This document shows positions 1-12,271 of a DNA stretch of 64,000 nt, piece after piece (within the stretch, counting starts at the first letter, position 1; every line of letters begins with the position of its first letter). Both the position numbers and the translations under genes were made by a program. The notes beneath the pieces are model-generated. The model saw nothing but the letters and a program-made list of their open reading frames with translations, searched no databases and had not been told where the DNA came from. The stretch covers positions 10,546,027-10,610,026 of the forward strand of contig NC_087068.1 in the NCBI RefSeq assembly GCF_963678635.1, in the 5' to 3' direction. The stretch is from Symsagittifera roscoffensis. Its lineage: Eukaryota > Xenacoelomorpha > Acoela > Convolutidae.

Positions 1-119
1 GTGTATCAAGTGCATTGACCATATAATTGCGGCGGAGCAAACTCAGGTAACAAAAATAAATTGAACTATTAGTGACCTTTATGCATTTATGTGTGACCTA
101 AATTTTATTTCAGAAAAGC

Positions 120-2290
120 AAAACGTGGATTCTTATCTATCGGATTTCAACTATGATTTACTACTGAATGATGATTTTTCAGTAAAAAGATTTTTCAGTA
201 AAATTCCGAAAAAAAGAATAAAAACAACCAACCGTGGATTAATCTGAAAATTAAGAGAATGATGAATAACCAAAATGTGTTATACAAAAAATGGGTTCAG
301 ACGCCATCTATTGAAAACAGAAATATTTTCACCTCATGTAGGAACAATGTCATTAAGGCTGTATGGGAGAGTAAACTCCGGTACTATGATAACTTGATAG
401 CAAGGGAAGTACTCGTCCGGATTTTTTGAGGCTTTTAATCATTTCTGTGGTATAACAAATGTGAATACTGCTTCATTCGATGTTAATGTTTCCAATGATC
501 ACTTTGCTACTATTCGAGAAAAACTAACAGAAAAGTTCAGACAAAACGTCTATAGATAAAATTTTCCAGTTAAAAAAACACGGTCGTTACATATGATACG
601 AATCAAAATGAGATACTAAAGGAAATTAAAAATTTGAACAATAAAAGGCCTACTGGTCATGTTGAGATTTGTAATAAAATGGTAAAATTTTCTGCTCCGG
701 TGCTGGTTGACCATTTAGTGCATTTTGTCAATATTTGCTTCAAAAAAGAGTGTTTTCCTACATTTCTCAAAATTGCAAACATTTTACACTTGCATAAAAA
801 TGGCGAAACAACTGAACCCGATAACTACCGTCCAACTAGTTTGTTGTCTTAATTCAGTAAACTTTCTGAAAAAATAATTTTCAAGCGCATATCCAATTTT
901 GCCGCTAAAAACAGCTTATTTAATAAGCATCAGTTTGGTTTTTGAAGTAATCATTCCTTTACTTATGCCATTTTGTCCATTACTGACTTTTTTGCGAATC
1001 AATTGATAAAAAAAATTTGGTTACACCTGCTGAGTTGAAAAATGCATTTGATACAGTTGATCGGAAAATTTTGCTGGACAAACTTTATCAATATGGGTTC
1101 AGAGGGACAATTCACAAATTAATGACAAACTATCTTACAGGGAGAAATCAATCTTTTTATTCGAATCAATCAGTCTCGAATATGCGAGAATGTACAATAA
1201 GTGTTCACCAAGTTTCACTTTTGGGGCCATTTCTGTTCTTTTTATACATAAATGATATGCCGTTGGCCAGCAACGCTAAATTAACATTATTTGCAGATAA
1301 TACAACGGTATTTGATACTCAAGAACTTGCATCCAAAACGAAATTCCAGACAGAATTAAATAAAATTTGTAATTGGTGCAACAATGACGAACTGCTCATA
1401 AATCAAAAGAAGTGCAAAATAATGAATTTTGGACGCAATATTATAAATGAATAACAGACTCGCCGAGGTTTCTGATTTTAGGTATTTAGGAATTGAAATG
1501 GACAACAGACTAAAATTTCAAAGTCATATTAATAATGTATGTAGTAAATTAGCTAAATTTAACGGTTTACTCTTCAAGGGTAGAAACTATTTCTCGAAAA
1601 ATGTGCTGGTTAAATTCTATAACTGCTAGGCAAAACCAATCATGTTGTACGGTTTAATTGCATTCGGCGCAACATCAAAAAGCCTATTAGAAAAATTATT
1701 TGTGATGCAAAGTGTATTTTTAAAATTATTTGTTTCTAGAGAAAATTTGATCATGCCTCAAATATCCTACAATCATTGGAGATTTAAACCGTTTTTGACT
1801 TTTATTTCAGACAAATATTCAATGAAACTTTTAATCAGTTTCGTGGTAAAACTCCCCTCGAAACTTTTAACTTGGAATCTCTAAATAATTGTCGGGTTAC
1901 TTGGACCTCTGTGGCAAAAACTTTACCAAGTATGAAAACTAGAACACAAATAATGCAGCGTTCAAGGAAAAATGTATCTCTTAAATCTTACAATTTTTTG
2001 AAATCAAACGAGCTGATACCAGATAATCTAAACCAATTAACTGAGCATCAACTAAATGGGTATTTCAAAAACTTGTTTTCAATTTTTCTTAAAGCTTATG
2101 GAGATCTTATAGATTTATTTGTTTGAATAATCAAGTCGGATATTATCTCGCAACTTCTGTCATAGGTTTTTTCAGGGTCATGCTTCGATGAGCTGCATAG
2201 CTTTTTGCATGATCTTTGGTGGGTTTATTTTGTACATGCGTTTTATTGTTTACCTGTCTGTATAATATTACTCTCCTAAATAAACAATCT
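120..2290 (+). mobile_element. Decayed LINE (non-LTR) retrotransposon A
   Basis: A 5'-truncated LINE on the plus strand. From about 235 to 410 the translation resembles the linker between endonuclease and RT of jockey/CR1-type elements (Pro-Trp-Ile-Asn, then a run of basic residues with KLYKKW-like and YY motifs). RT follows at 634-2126. The 3' end is a short AT-rich tail near 2,290. Many stops and frameshifts interrupt it, so it is dead. No ORF1 and no recognisable endonuclease core are present. The exact 5' limit is uncertain because bases 1-120 show nothing I recognise. Confidence 0.8.
634..2126 (+). pseudogene. LINE A reverse transcriptase remnant
   Basis: RT coding remnant in at least four frame segments (634-852, 1017-1454, 1447-1629, 1642-2126). 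Visible landmarks in order are NYRPTSLLS (motif before A), LKNAFDTVDRKIL (motif A with its Asp), a degenerate motif B ending GPFLFFLYINDM, LFADNTTVF (motif C), and DFRYLGIEMD followed by the LINE C-terminal region. Motif C should read F/YADD; here the second Asp is Asn, which would abolish polymerisation. Motif B has lost its PQG core. Known: these motifs define the CR1/jockey-like RT clade. Inferred: an old, inactive copy. Clade assignment beyond that is not supported. Confidence 0.85.
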
Positions 2291-2683
2291 CTTCAAAACT
2301 ATTGGGAAAGACAAACAGGCACACAATTTAAAAATAGTCACAACTAGCAGTGAACTTGTGAGGCATTAAATTAGAATCAAAAGTACGCTTGAGAAGAACT
2401 GAACAAATCGTAGCAACCAAAGTTATTAAAGTTGATTTATAAAACGCCCTGAAAAATTCCAGAGATGCTAGTGAATCATGAAAAAAATCATTCCACAAAA
2501 CTCAAAAAAAAGAACACTTTATTTGCACATCGAAATTAATTTCAATACACAAGTGTATGTCAAATATTTTCTACCAATTCATGAAATATTATACCATCAT
2601 TGGACACGACTAGTTACAATAAACAAAACAAAATCTATTACAATTATTGATGATTACTTTTCACCTGAGAGCTTCAAGGTGGT

Positions 2684-2995
2684 TTATATATAATTGTTAT
2701 TATATAAACTTGAAGCTTTTCCATGAAACTTTATCATGAGTTGCCACAGAGAGGTCTTCTTTAAAAAAAATAATAAACAATAATTCTTTAATTTTATCTT
2801 TGCTTTTCTGTATGTTAGTTTGTCTTTAAAATTGACTTCATTATCTGTTAGTTTGTTCCAGATTATGACGGACTTTTTAAAGAAGGAGTTTTCTATGTAT
2901 TGCCCATTGTATCTGTCGCCGAAATGTAATTTTATGTTTCTTGTATTATTATCTATTTGGTGGTTATCACACTCAATGTTATTATAGGCTGGCAA
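2684..2995 (-). pseudogene. LINE B C-terminal region
   Basis: C-terminal segment after RT with NTRNI, GQYIENSFFKKSV and a Trp-Asn-Lys-Leu motif, the pattern found at the end of CR1/jockey-type ORF2 (asparagine-arginine box, then a Phe/Trp region). The coding region ends near 2,684 next to an AT-rich stretch. The same YIENSF or FIENSF signature recurs at 30,100, 32,440 and 33,690 on the plus strand in the tandem array. Confidence 0.65.
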
Positions 2996-3078
2996 TAATT
3001 GATGTTATATTTTCCAAAAGTGACATAATGTTTTATAGTCCAGAAACATTTTTACTGGCAATATAATGTGTTTTAGCT

Positions 3079-4080
3079 TCATGTCTGAAGATGAGTCGTA
3101 TTTTGCACGATCGAGCAAGCTTTTACTGCCCTGCTTAACTGTTTTTCCAGAAATATCATTAAATTAGCGGATATTCCACTTAAAAGAGTTGCTGGGTAAT
3201 GCAAATGACTAATTACCAGTGCATTCATTATCAAGAGTCTTGTTTTTACTGGCAATGGCTTTTGATTGATTGAAGTAATTTTATTCCGCATGCCATTTTC
3301 CTGAGAATCTTTTTGATTTCATCTTGGAATGTTATAAACTGATCTAAAATTACTCCTAGGTATTTAACATTGGTTTTTTCCTTAATTATTTTGTCATCTA
3401 GAGTTATAGTATACTTTTCATCCTTTTTCCTTGAATCTATTTTTTCTTGCTGAAAACAATGATTTCCGTTTTTTTTGCATTCAACTGAAGTGAGTGTTCT
3501 AAAAAAAATTTGAGAACAGACTGCAATTGGCTTCGAGTGCTTTAAGAGCTTTTTGTGGATCGTTTTTTTCACAGAATAGTAAGATATCATCCGCATATTG
3601 AACTATTTTACATGCTTTGTCAATTTGTTTGTTGAGATCGCTAATGTAGAGATTGAATAAGAGAGGTCCTGGGACAGTGCCCTGTGGGACACCCTGCTCA
3701 AGTGTAATCCAATCGGATTTGGTGTTGTTAACAATTATTTTCTGGCTTCGTTTGGTGATAAAGGAATTGATCATTTCTATAGCTTCTTCGGAAAAGTTTA
3801 ACCCTTTTAATTTCTGTTTAAGATAAGTATGATCAAAAGAATCAAATGCTTTAGAGAAATCCAGTAGGGAACATGCTAGAGTTTTGCTGTTGTCTATTGC
3901 TTTTCTGAATGCTTCAGTGCAATAAAGAATAGCGTCGATTGTTGAATATGATGTTCTGAACCCAATTTGGGTATTACTTAGTAGTTTTTTGGATATCAGA
4001 TATTCGGTGATTTGTTTATATTTGTGCATTTGAGAGAGCCCCAGTTATAGAGATAGGTCTATAATTTTCTGGTAATTCTG
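3079..4080 (-). pseudogene. LINE B reverse transcriptase
   Basis: RT core with the key motifs still readable: NYRPISITGAL near 4,040-4,075, QIGFRTSYSTIDAIL, LLDFSKAFDSFDH (motif A), GVPQGTVPGPLLF (motif B) and VQYADDILLF (motif C with both Asp residues). The segment 3,596-3,246 continues with a YLGV motif. Frames change at about 4,030, 3,560 and 3,290, so no full protein can be made. The catalytic residues are intact, which suggests inactivation by frameshift rather than long decay at the active site. Confidence 0.85.
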
Positions 4081-4887
4081 GATCCTCTTTTTTGTATATT
4101 GGTGTGACAATTGCTTTTTTGAGCTTGCAAGGATATGTCTTGTTTTTCATAGACTCAATGTACAGAAATGTCAGATGTGTTTATATTTCAATTCAGCCAT
4201 CCTTCATTGCTCAGGCTGGAATTTTGGACGGTTCTGGTGCCTTTCGACAATTTAAACTATTTTTTTTACATTCAGCTGATGTGATGAATTGGAAAGAAAA
4301 TTTTTTATTATTTTGAATATTGCAAGTAGAAGTCTGTGGATTTGCCTGATTTTTGAACTTTTCTCATAAAAGCATCCAAAAATTGAGAACTTGTAATTTA
4401 GCAGGTTCGCCATCTGTAAATTATTGGTTATGAAATCGCCGAAAGTGTTTCTGGGTAATGGAATGAGGTTGGAAGCTTTTTTTGAGTTTCTTGGGTCGTT
4501 TATTATACTCCATTTTTCGCGTTCGCTTTTTTCGCGTTAAACAGTTGGGATACAAATTTATCATCTTCGTAAATTACCTTTGCTTTGTCGCTGCGAATGA
4601 AAATAGTCTCAGAACAATTGGATTTGTCACGTTTGATTGGTCTTACGTTGTTGTTCAGCTTAAGTTCTGTTATGAATGCTGTTGCTTGGTGGTCGGTCTT
4701 AATTGGTGGTGTGAGTACTAATGAATTATTTTTTAGATGTTTTATACTTAGGTCGGTGATAATATAGTCATTTGTGCTTTTGAGTGAGAAGGTGTTAATT
4801 TGTTAGTGAAGTCCAGATTATATGGTATTAAGATTGTATCTAAAGACTGTTTGTCGTCTTTGTTGAGATAGTTGAGATTGTAATCTA

Positions 4888-5320
4888 CTAGTAAAATTTG
4901 GCGAGATCTTCTAAGAAGTCTGTTTTGTTGTTTCTATTAGGATTGTAGGCTAGGTTTAATAGAGTGGTTCTATCTTTTGTGTTGAGTCCGGCATTAAATT
5001 CTATCCAGATGCTATCATACGTTTTGTGCATGTCGTTTAAGTCATGTCTTACCTTTGGGTTTAACTTTTTAGGAACCAGTAACATGACCCCTCCACCCTT
5101 CAATTTTTTACTTGATTCATAAGTTCTATCACATCGTAACAACGTATGTTTGTCATTGTCTATGGCCCATAGTTTATCGTCATTTGTATCATTGAACCAT
5201 ATCTCGGAAAATCCGAAATTTTTATTATCATTAATAGTTTTAATAAGTTATTTGAGATCTGAACGCTTTCTAGCTAAACTTCTACAATTAAAGTGTAGTA
5301 CTTTCAAGTTGTTGTTGTAG
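4888..5320 (-). pseudogene. LINE B apurinic-type endonuclease domain remnant
   Basis: Start of an exonuclease-endonuclease-phosphatase (EEP) domain. At 5,310-5,270 the translation reads HFNCRSLARKR, the usual N-terminal Asn-containing motif. About 20 residues further is FGFSEIWFND, matching the catalytic Glu motif (TETWL-like) of LINE endonucleases. Then come a GGGV motif and SIWIEFN, a typical core strand. An in-frame stop interrupts it just after RSDLK (about 5,250), and the domain is truncated after 4,888. Family role: nicks target DNA to prime reverse transcription. Here it is dead. Confidence 0.75.
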
Positions 5321-5330
5321 TTTTCCAGTT

Positions 5331-5849
5331 TTTTCTTTATTTGACTGAATTTCATGAAGGGTCCTGGTTTTGGGTGGATATCCCCTGATGTTAAGCAAGT
5401 TTTATGAATGGACTTTTCCTGTTTTTTGTAAGTCTTGCTTGTGTTTTTTTTAAATAATAATTGTAAAAGTAATAGCTTATTTTATTAAGTATAGTGCAAT
5501 AATATTTGTTCGAGTATATTGTGGCAACCCATGGAAAGATGCTTTCCTTTCTTTTTATTCAGTACCTTATAAGCTGCAAAGTGATCGCTTTCGCAGAAGC
5601 TGATGACAGATATGCTAGTTTAGACAAAAAGTAACAGCGTATCGTTTTGTAGAACGATTTTAGTTAAAATTACAAATAACAAATTTACTTACCAAAATTA
5701 TTGTTGAAATCATATTAACTAGTATAGATTTTGATCCTCAACATGATGATTTGAGTCAGTTTCTTGGATTAATTCCGAAAATAGTTTTTTATGTGATGTT
5801 TTCTTAGGTTGCCGTTGTGGGATTTTTATTGTTTAATGGTTTTTTTGTT
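5331..5849. other. AT-rich stretch, no gene recognised
   Basis: Between LINE B and repeat R1. No ORF of note, no recognised repeat and no RNA gene. It might include an eroded 5' part of LINE B, but I see no ORF1-like protein signature. Confidence 0.5.
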
Positions 5850-6353
5850 TCTGATTTTGCCCGTATTTTAGAAAAAATTTTGAAAAAAACAACTTCGATC
5901 AAACCGTAACTTATTTGAAACAACCAGACCTTGCAAAGCGACATACTTTTTCTTAATTTAAATTTCAGTTTTTTCTGTTTTTTATATCTAAGTTTTTGTT
6001 AGCATGTTAAATTTCTCATTGGCAGTTGGTGTAGTATGTGTTTTCGTGCCTTGTTTTCCAAAAACTTTTTTTTCAAAAAGTAGGTGTACACGTGCCCTTT
6101 TTCCTCAAAATAATTTTAAATATTTTCTTGGAATGTTAGAATATCTTTGAAGATCTTAAACCATATGAAAAATTTTACCACTGCTGTTTTTCAATAAAAA
6201 ATCTAAGTGGTGCAATAACATAATTTTCGGTAAATTTTTCATTGAAACAAATTATCTCTAGGCAAAAGTAACTAGTTTTAAAAAACTGAACATCTGCGCA
6301 TATTTTTTCAGAGTCCGTGATTATTTGAAGTTTTCTTCCAAGAAACTTGATAG
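5850..6353 (+). repeat. Dispersed repeat R1, copy 1
   Basis: About 500 bp that reappear at 31,075-31,590 with roughly 90% identity by eye. The 3' part also reappears at 28,521-28,760. It contains phrases such as aaccgtaacttatttgaaac and ccactgctgtttttcaat in all relevant copies. The match to the other copies stops abruptly at 6,353, where the gypsy LTR starts. The family has no protein I recognise; it may be a non-coding end of the LINE in the 29-36 kb array, because copy 2 lies inside that array. Confidence 0.75.
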
Positions 6354-7337
6354 TGTAACAGTCGCCTACTTAAGTCACATATGAAGTTAAAGAAAAAAAA
6401 GGCCCTATAACCATTGGCTCAAGAGAGGGACACTATCTCTTGTGTTTTTCTACCTCGAACGGTCGGAGCCAATTCGGTTCACATGCGACATGAGACTAAA
6501 ACCCTCATTTTAGCTTAAAGGCCACTAGCAAAATACCCCCCCCCCCACTCTAGAAAATAAAAACGTCCCCATACTTAGGTCTGAAAATACCCAAAATACG
6601 CGAACGCCGTTAAAAACAGGGTCGGAACAGTCCGTAGAGTTACTTTTTATTAGACAGTGGAACTTTGATCCATTTCAGATGGATCAACCTAAAACTCTCC
6701 TAACCTCAACATAACAATTATAAAACATACCCAAGAAAACTAAATTGGGTACTCACGTTCCGTTTCGTTAAACTCTCCTAACCTCAACATCAAAATTATA
6801 AAACACACCCAAGAAAACTAAATTGGGTACTCACATACCAGCACACTCGAGAATTGGAGTAACTAAATTAATCAGCAATTCTAGCATTAAGGTAATTAAG
6901 TTTTAACTCAAGAAGTTTGTAATTAATGAATTACAGCAAGGGAAATGAGTTTTGACTTGAGAATTGAGTTTTGGAGCTGGACCATTGGGAGACCCCAGCT
7001 GTCCACCTTTCCACTGAAGGTTCACTCTGGTCCACTTCTTACTTTTGTCTGCTTTGTTCGCAATCGCTCTGCCTCCTATTCAGGATAGGACAGCTCTGCT
7101 CTAGTGCGATTTTTGTATCTGGAAATTGCGAATAACAATTTCCCGCCTTTTTTTTCGATTACTTTCCCGCGATTGTAAATTGATTGTTCTTATCTTGTAT
7201 TTCTGAGATTTTTAGTTGTCGCGAGAAAGTTGAGCATGACAGGCTCAATTCGAATTTTTGAAAAATTCCATTTCACCCCAAAATTACGTTGTTCGTATTG
7301 CTCAAGGTCAAACTTCCAAATATGACCGACTGGCACA
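6354..7337 (-). repeat. 3' LTR of the gypsy element
   Basis: Begins TGTAACAGTCG and ends GACTGGCACA on the plus strand, so it is TG...CA bounded and ends TGTTACA on the element's own strand, as many gypsy LTRs do. The left edge coincides exactly with the loss of R1 similarity at 6,353. A purine-rich GGGAAG (7,338-7,350, minus strand) abuts it on the inner side and could be the polypurine tract. A diverged copy of the whole unit lies at 36,435-37,265, which supports both boundaries. A 12-base C tract occurs near 6,537. Confidence 0.65.
6690..6838 (+). repeat. Tandem duplication inside the LTR
   Basis: Two direct copies of about 80 bp. Each starts aactctcctaacctcaaca and ends with aaattgggtactcac, and they differ at a few bases. 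The diverged LTR at 36.4-37.3 kb shows only one equivalent (near 36,785), so the duplication is specific to this LTR copy. Confidence 0.75.
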
Positions 7338-7770
7338 TACTTCCCGGACTCAAGATCAATGTCATCATCGCGTGTTGCCGTCTGCCAGTGAATCCCCAGA
7401 ATGTTGAGTGTTGCTCAAGATACAGTGCGAAAGGTCATTTACAGAAGTTTGCAGCAGATTTAACTTTATCTACGTCCCAAAATTCTTAACCATGCAAAAT
7501 TGTCACACTATCGCTGAACGGCAATCAAAATTTGCATACACTTGCACCTTAAATTTCCGCTTTGCAAGCTAATGATTAAAATTTCTCTTGTTTTATCCAA
7601 TCAGAAAATTGTCATGCAGCATTTTGATTTATGTAAAAATTATAGTATTTAATAACAATGTTCCGTTTCGTTAAATTTTCTTTTTCGTGACCTCAGATTT
7701 CATCCGAGTTCACACCCAAGCCCCTTTCCTTCCCTCTCAAGTCTCAAGAAACCCTCATTGAGCCTCCTGC
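7338..7770 (-). other. Element sequence between ORF3 and the 3' LTR
   Basis: No coding signature. Expected to be the 3' untranslated region of the gypsy transcript, including a short purine-rich tract next to the LTR. The 15-base phrase ttccgtttcgttaaa at about 7,660 also occurs inside the LTR duplication near 6,762. Confidence 0.5.
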
Positions 7771-10094
7771 TCATTTCGTACTCCTAGCCTTTGAGGTGCT
7801 AGGCCCTGATGAGTTTGACACCGTGATCTGCCTTAGCAGCGCTTCCTCATCATCGGAGCTGATTACGATCGCTTCCCACGCTTTTAATTGTTCGAAGGAT
7901 CGCATCCACTCCCTCTGCTCTTGTAACCTCTTTGCCTGGTTTGGCAAACCCTTCATTTTCGATTCCCTGTTCAAGCAAAAGGAATGGTGCAGGCTCAGGC
8001 TCAGGTTCTTCGCCAGGTCCTCTTCCAGTATTAACTCCCTCGCCTTGGTATTATCCCTAGACACTCTACCGACTCTTTTCCATCACGTCGTGATCGCATT
8101 TCGGTGGGTCAGCAAAGGTCTCTTGAAGGCTTCCGGTCCTATCTCTGCCAGGAACTGTCGGTATTCTTTCTGGTGCTTTTTCATGTGGTCTTTCGTCACC
8201 ATATAGAACCAAGATGTCAATGTCGCTCGAAATCACGGGAGGAACCTTATGCGGCTCCATACGTGCCTGACCTCCATAGTTATGGCAAATACCTTGCACG
8301 CAGTCTCAAACAACTCAAGTCTCCTGCTATAATCAATGGCGTATATCGATTCCGCCGTCGGTGTCTTCGATTCCGGATATTTCGTCACATTCTCCCCGAT
8401 CCACCGCAACGCCAACATTGTGCTCACTACCAAATTGGTCACCTTCTGCCGATGATCGGATAATCCGATCGACCGAATTTCTTCCATGTCCCACACTAAA
8501 CAGAGGTTTGAGTGTTCCGGGTAACACACCGTCTGTGCCAAGCAATGGCATGGGCTTTCCCCATGTATAATATCGATGCTCCGGAGGTTGCGTTCTCGCG
8601 AAACTTCCAGTAGAGGTTCCAATTCCATCATCTCCTCATGTGTTGTATCATTTTCCTCCTGCGCTGGGACACTATTCATCGGCTTCCCGATTGTGTTCTG
8701 TCTCTCGAATTCACTTGTATTTTCGATTTCCAAACTCAAGAGTTCTACTCCCCAGATTTCACGAAAGTCATCTCTTTTTGTTCCCTTGGTACAGTTCCCA
8801 GGATCTTCCTCAACAGCCTATGTGAATGATGCGACATTCGAGTCAGTCGTACGCATTTGGGTACCGAGAAGGCTTTATCTACTAAGATCCTCTGGCTGGA
8901 TATCTCTACCATCGCCATGTGTAATGGATAGTGGCTCCCACATAGGTTGGCAATTACTGGTCCCACCAAGGGTTTTGCATTTACTGGCAGACCGTAAACT
9001 TCGTTCACGGGAAATCCCATTTCCGCCTCAAGACCAATCTTCCACCCTCTGATGTGTTTCTGGGTTGTTTGCAACGCCCCCGGCCACGACTCCACGCTCC
9101 ATGCTGTCACCAAATGGTGCTCAGACTCCAGCATCTCCAGTGATTGTTAAATGCACATAATTGAGAAGAACCCCAGCGCCGTTGCTATATTCACCGTAGT
9201 GTTTGTGTAGCACTCAGCCACTATCTGCACTTCGCTCTTCTCTCTTTCTGTTATGTCGCCAGACCAAGCGACTAGGTCTTCTCTCTGGAAAGACTGTATT
9301 CTGACACATGATCGTCCATCACAATAGTGCTCTCCGCCTCCGCACGTCAAGTCAAGACAGCTACCGGGTTCCAACTTCTTAACTGATCCTAGCTTGATCA
9401 TTGCCTCGCCCGACTCTTTACTCTGCGGTAGGATCAGTTTGTGAATTATATTCAGAGTTCCCAAGTCTTCATCTTTCGTCGGTGTTAGCCTCACTCGTTC
9501 CGTGACTTCTTCAATCAAGCTTGAGTGGTGATGTGGGCACCAGGAGGGTCTCAGCAACTTCCAAACCGTCCCAAATTCGTAGTCATCATGCCATTTCCAT
9601 TCCCCATTTTCAATTCCACTCTCTTGTTCGAGCGCGGTACGCTTATCACCATTGGCATTCTCTAGAGTATTAGGCCCAGGTTCGGTTTCTACCTTTCCAT
9701 TGAATCAATTTCGATTATCTTTTCTGTCCAAAACTTCAACAGCTCCGTCACTTCGTGATTCTTGTGAGCGCTCCCGGCCACTGAATCTAAGAAAGGGCTG
9801 TATGCTATCCCCATTACTCCAGATTCATATTGGTATTCTCCCCGTTTGTTGAGTCTCAAGTAATCCTCAGCCGAGGCCAAGTTACGATGCACATCATGCC
9901 CCTCTTCGAATTTCTTGTTATAGAAACTCCGTATTTCATCAAGTTTCCCATGATTCTCTAGAGAGTGCCTGGAGTCATCTTCCTTTTCGATCCCCGTATG
10001 ATCGTGGAGACTCTCCTCTCCATAGTTTTGCACCCCATGGCCTTCTGATGACACGCTTGGACGGTACTATTGGTCATTACGGACATTATCCACC
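7771..10094 (-). pseudogene. Gypsy ORF3, C-terminal part (Cys-rich region, then a basic coil with SIM-like end)
   Basis: The last 2.3 kb of ORF3, read through overlapping frames (10,054-9,689; 9,557-9,147; 9,134-8,745; 8,739-8,233; 8,299-8,066; 8,064-7,771) with about six frameshifts or stops. Between 9,400 and 9,150 there is a Cys-rich patch (CLDLTCGGGEHYCDG and CVRI) followed by an NTT glycosylation-type site and a short hydrophobic end. This could be an envelope-like ectodomain, but I see no convincing signal peptide, fusion peptide or 20-residue anchor, so that is speculation. The final segment is a Glu/Arg-rich helix ending in IVISSDDEE, which looks like a SUMO-interacting motif. Function not recognised. 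Confidence 0.5.
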
Positions 10095-12271
10095 TCAAGA
10101 AACAAGTGGCATCTTTTCTCTGGCAACATGCTGTACCAGCATCTGATATACTTCTAGACTCTTGTTGCCCAACTTCAACTTATCGTGTGAGGTCAATACT
10201 TTTAATTCTATTCCCACTAAGCTCCACGCGAACGTCAGCTGCCCCGATGTTCTAACGAAGGGAAACGCCATCAATGGCAACGCGGACGAAGGTGTTCTCA
10301 TCGCCTCCTCGAAGTGATCCCGCAAGAAGTTCTGCCAAGTTCGCTTCAGCTGACTTCCCAATTCTAATTTGTTAATCTCGGCTTTTTGTTGGGTAGCCCA
10401 ATTGCGACGCTTGCGGGACACCCCACGATCGAGCTTTTTCAGACAGTCCTCCAGTTCCTTCATTGTCTCCAGAGCCACCCACCAAGGTCGAGCCGTATTC
10501 TTTGTCGCATTCTTCTCAAGAGGGTCGCTGGCCACTTGTTTGCCAATAGCCTGATGCTCGCTCGAGATCCATTCTTTGCCAACATCCACTTCCCATGTTT
10601 GTCCAATCGTCGAACCCTTTTTCGAGCTCGCCAACTGAGGTCTGAAGTCTTCCTCCGTTGCAAGACTCGTCGAGACCTCTATCTCTTTCACCACCTCGGC
10701 CAGCCTCCTTGGTTCGCAGCTACTTTTGTAGGCCGCGGTCTTCCATCGCGCTAGAATCATGGCAGCCGTCTCCCTCAAATTCTTCTCAGAGACAGCATCT
10801 GCCGGCGGGCTATTCAACTCCTCTACTTCCCTTTTCCTCTTTCGAGACTTCACACCTTTGCTTGGGGGCGTCGTCACTATCATCACTGATTCGACCTCTT
10901 TGTCCCGGTCCAACCCTTCCGAATCTTGCCTCCCCCTACTCGAGCCTTAAGGATATTAAAATTTTTAATCATATTACTAGTCTTAAGCTTATCCTCCCCT
11001 TCAACTTTAATCATTTTATCGTCAATTTTTTGTTTCAGAGTAGAGCTGTCTTTACATTCATCATCTTTGGTCTTCTGCTCCGTTTCTCGCAGCTTGATCA
11101 TCTCACCCAACAACTCCTTTCTCGCCTTTTGTCCAGTCCGCTGCCCATCAGAACTGGTTCCCCGAACTTTACCACTGGGTCCCATAACTCTTCTTTGAAA
11201 CTTTCCAGTGTAGCTTCGGTCTCTGCTTTCTGGTTAAATTCACTCAAGAATTTTAGCCATGTCTTCTCATCCAGCGTACTCAGTAATATCCATTTATTTC
11301 CCTCGAAATTATTCTTCTTACTCTCTTTGGAACTCAAGAGAATCATCCCCATATTGGAGGTTTCGCCGCTCAAGGATAGTTCCAGGTTTTTGCCAGGGGA
11401 TGATGCCAGGGGTGGTGTGGCTGTGTTCGCCCAATCGTCTCCACTCAAGTCCTGCAGCAGTTACTGTGTGGTGAAATCTTTCTCAGCCGCTTTCTGCTCA
11501 AGCGTATTCCCCACCTCCATTTCCTCTCCTGTTTCGCTGAGAGTCTCATCTATGCTCTCCCCTTCTGACTCAGCTCGCGTTCTCTCAAGTACGTCTCTAA
11601 ACCTCGTCTCCACGGGACCGCTTCTCTTATCTCCAGGGGTGCCCACTGATAGGGGTGAGGGTGTATCTGGATCCTGCTTCTTGTATTCCGTGAGGGCTAG
11701 ATATAAGGGGCCTGCCTCATTCAGCTCCTTTTCCCCTTGCTTCATCTCCAACTGCTCCAGCCCGTAGGGTGCTCGATATTTCCTCGTGGCGAACTTCATT
11801 TCGTCCTTCAAGGCGACTTTCCCCTCCTCCACAATCATTCTTCCATCATCCCAAACTGGCAGCATATGCTCCAGTCTGGCCTGGTCAAGCGTCCTGAAGA
11901 TAAACCGAACCTTGAACTTCGGGGGCAACGAGCCTCTCATCCTCTTCGCCTGGGTCGTCCACGAGTTTATTTTGATATAGACTGCGGCTGTATACCCAAT
12001 GAACAAGGGGTCCCAACCGTCCGTGAACTCCTTCTGTTGCTTCTCCACCATGGCTCTCGCGTATAGGGCTAGTCATCCCCAGTGTCATTCTGACTATCGG
12101 GAACTCTGGGACAGTGGTGGGCAGAATCTCTCGCTCAAGTATCATCTCCAGCTCTCTCTTCACCAGATCAAAACTTCCCTTCCATGCCGGGACCTCAAAA
12201 ATCTCGTGCTTATTCGCTGCCAGTGGATTCAAATTCCAGAACTTGGAGTAGGCCTCTATGGGACACTAACG
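10095..12271 (-). pseudogene. Gypsy ORF3, charged middle region with nuclear-type signal
   Basis: Segments 12,232-11,885, 12,051-11,461, 11,448-11,098, 11,185-10,883 and 10,913-10,095 overlap in different frames and give one continuous, highly charged protein region. Near 11,900 there is a hydrophilic domain (KFKVRFIFRTLD). 11,600-11,500 is Ser/Glu-rich. 10,850 carries KSRKRKREVEEL, a classic basic nuclear-localisation pattern, and 10,500-10,350 is rich in Arg and Trp. No enzyme motif is visible. The codon-level continuity across frames shows it was translated until recently. Whether it was one protein with the SGNH part or several proteins cannot be told. Confidence 0.5.

Larger units (their letters stand above)
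2684..5330 (-). mobile_element. Decayed LINE retrotransposon B (endonuclease plus RT)
   Basis: A minus-strand LINE, longer and better preserved than LINE A. It reads endonuclease (5,320-4,888), a decayed linker (about 4,890-4,080), RT (4,080-3,080) and a C-terminal region ending near 2,684. It is opposite in orientation to LINE A and the two lie tail to tail. No ORF1 is recognised upstream of 5,330. The LINE remnants that make up the 29-36 kb tandem array share its RT wording (GFRTSYSTIDA) and its C-terminal wording (YIENSF), so they are the same family. Confidence 0.85.

Noticed and set aside
9147-9557. Calling an envelope glycoprotein gene
   Set aside because: A Cys-rich patch and one glycosylation-type site are not enough; no signal peptide, fusion peptide or clear membrane anchor is visible in any frame.
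10658-11767. A 369-codon open frame on the plus strand
   Set aside because: It is antisense to gypsy ORF3, Ser/Leu/Phe-rich in the way expected of the reverse complement of a Glu/Lys-rich protein, and lacks any motif. The minus-strand reading is continuous across frames.
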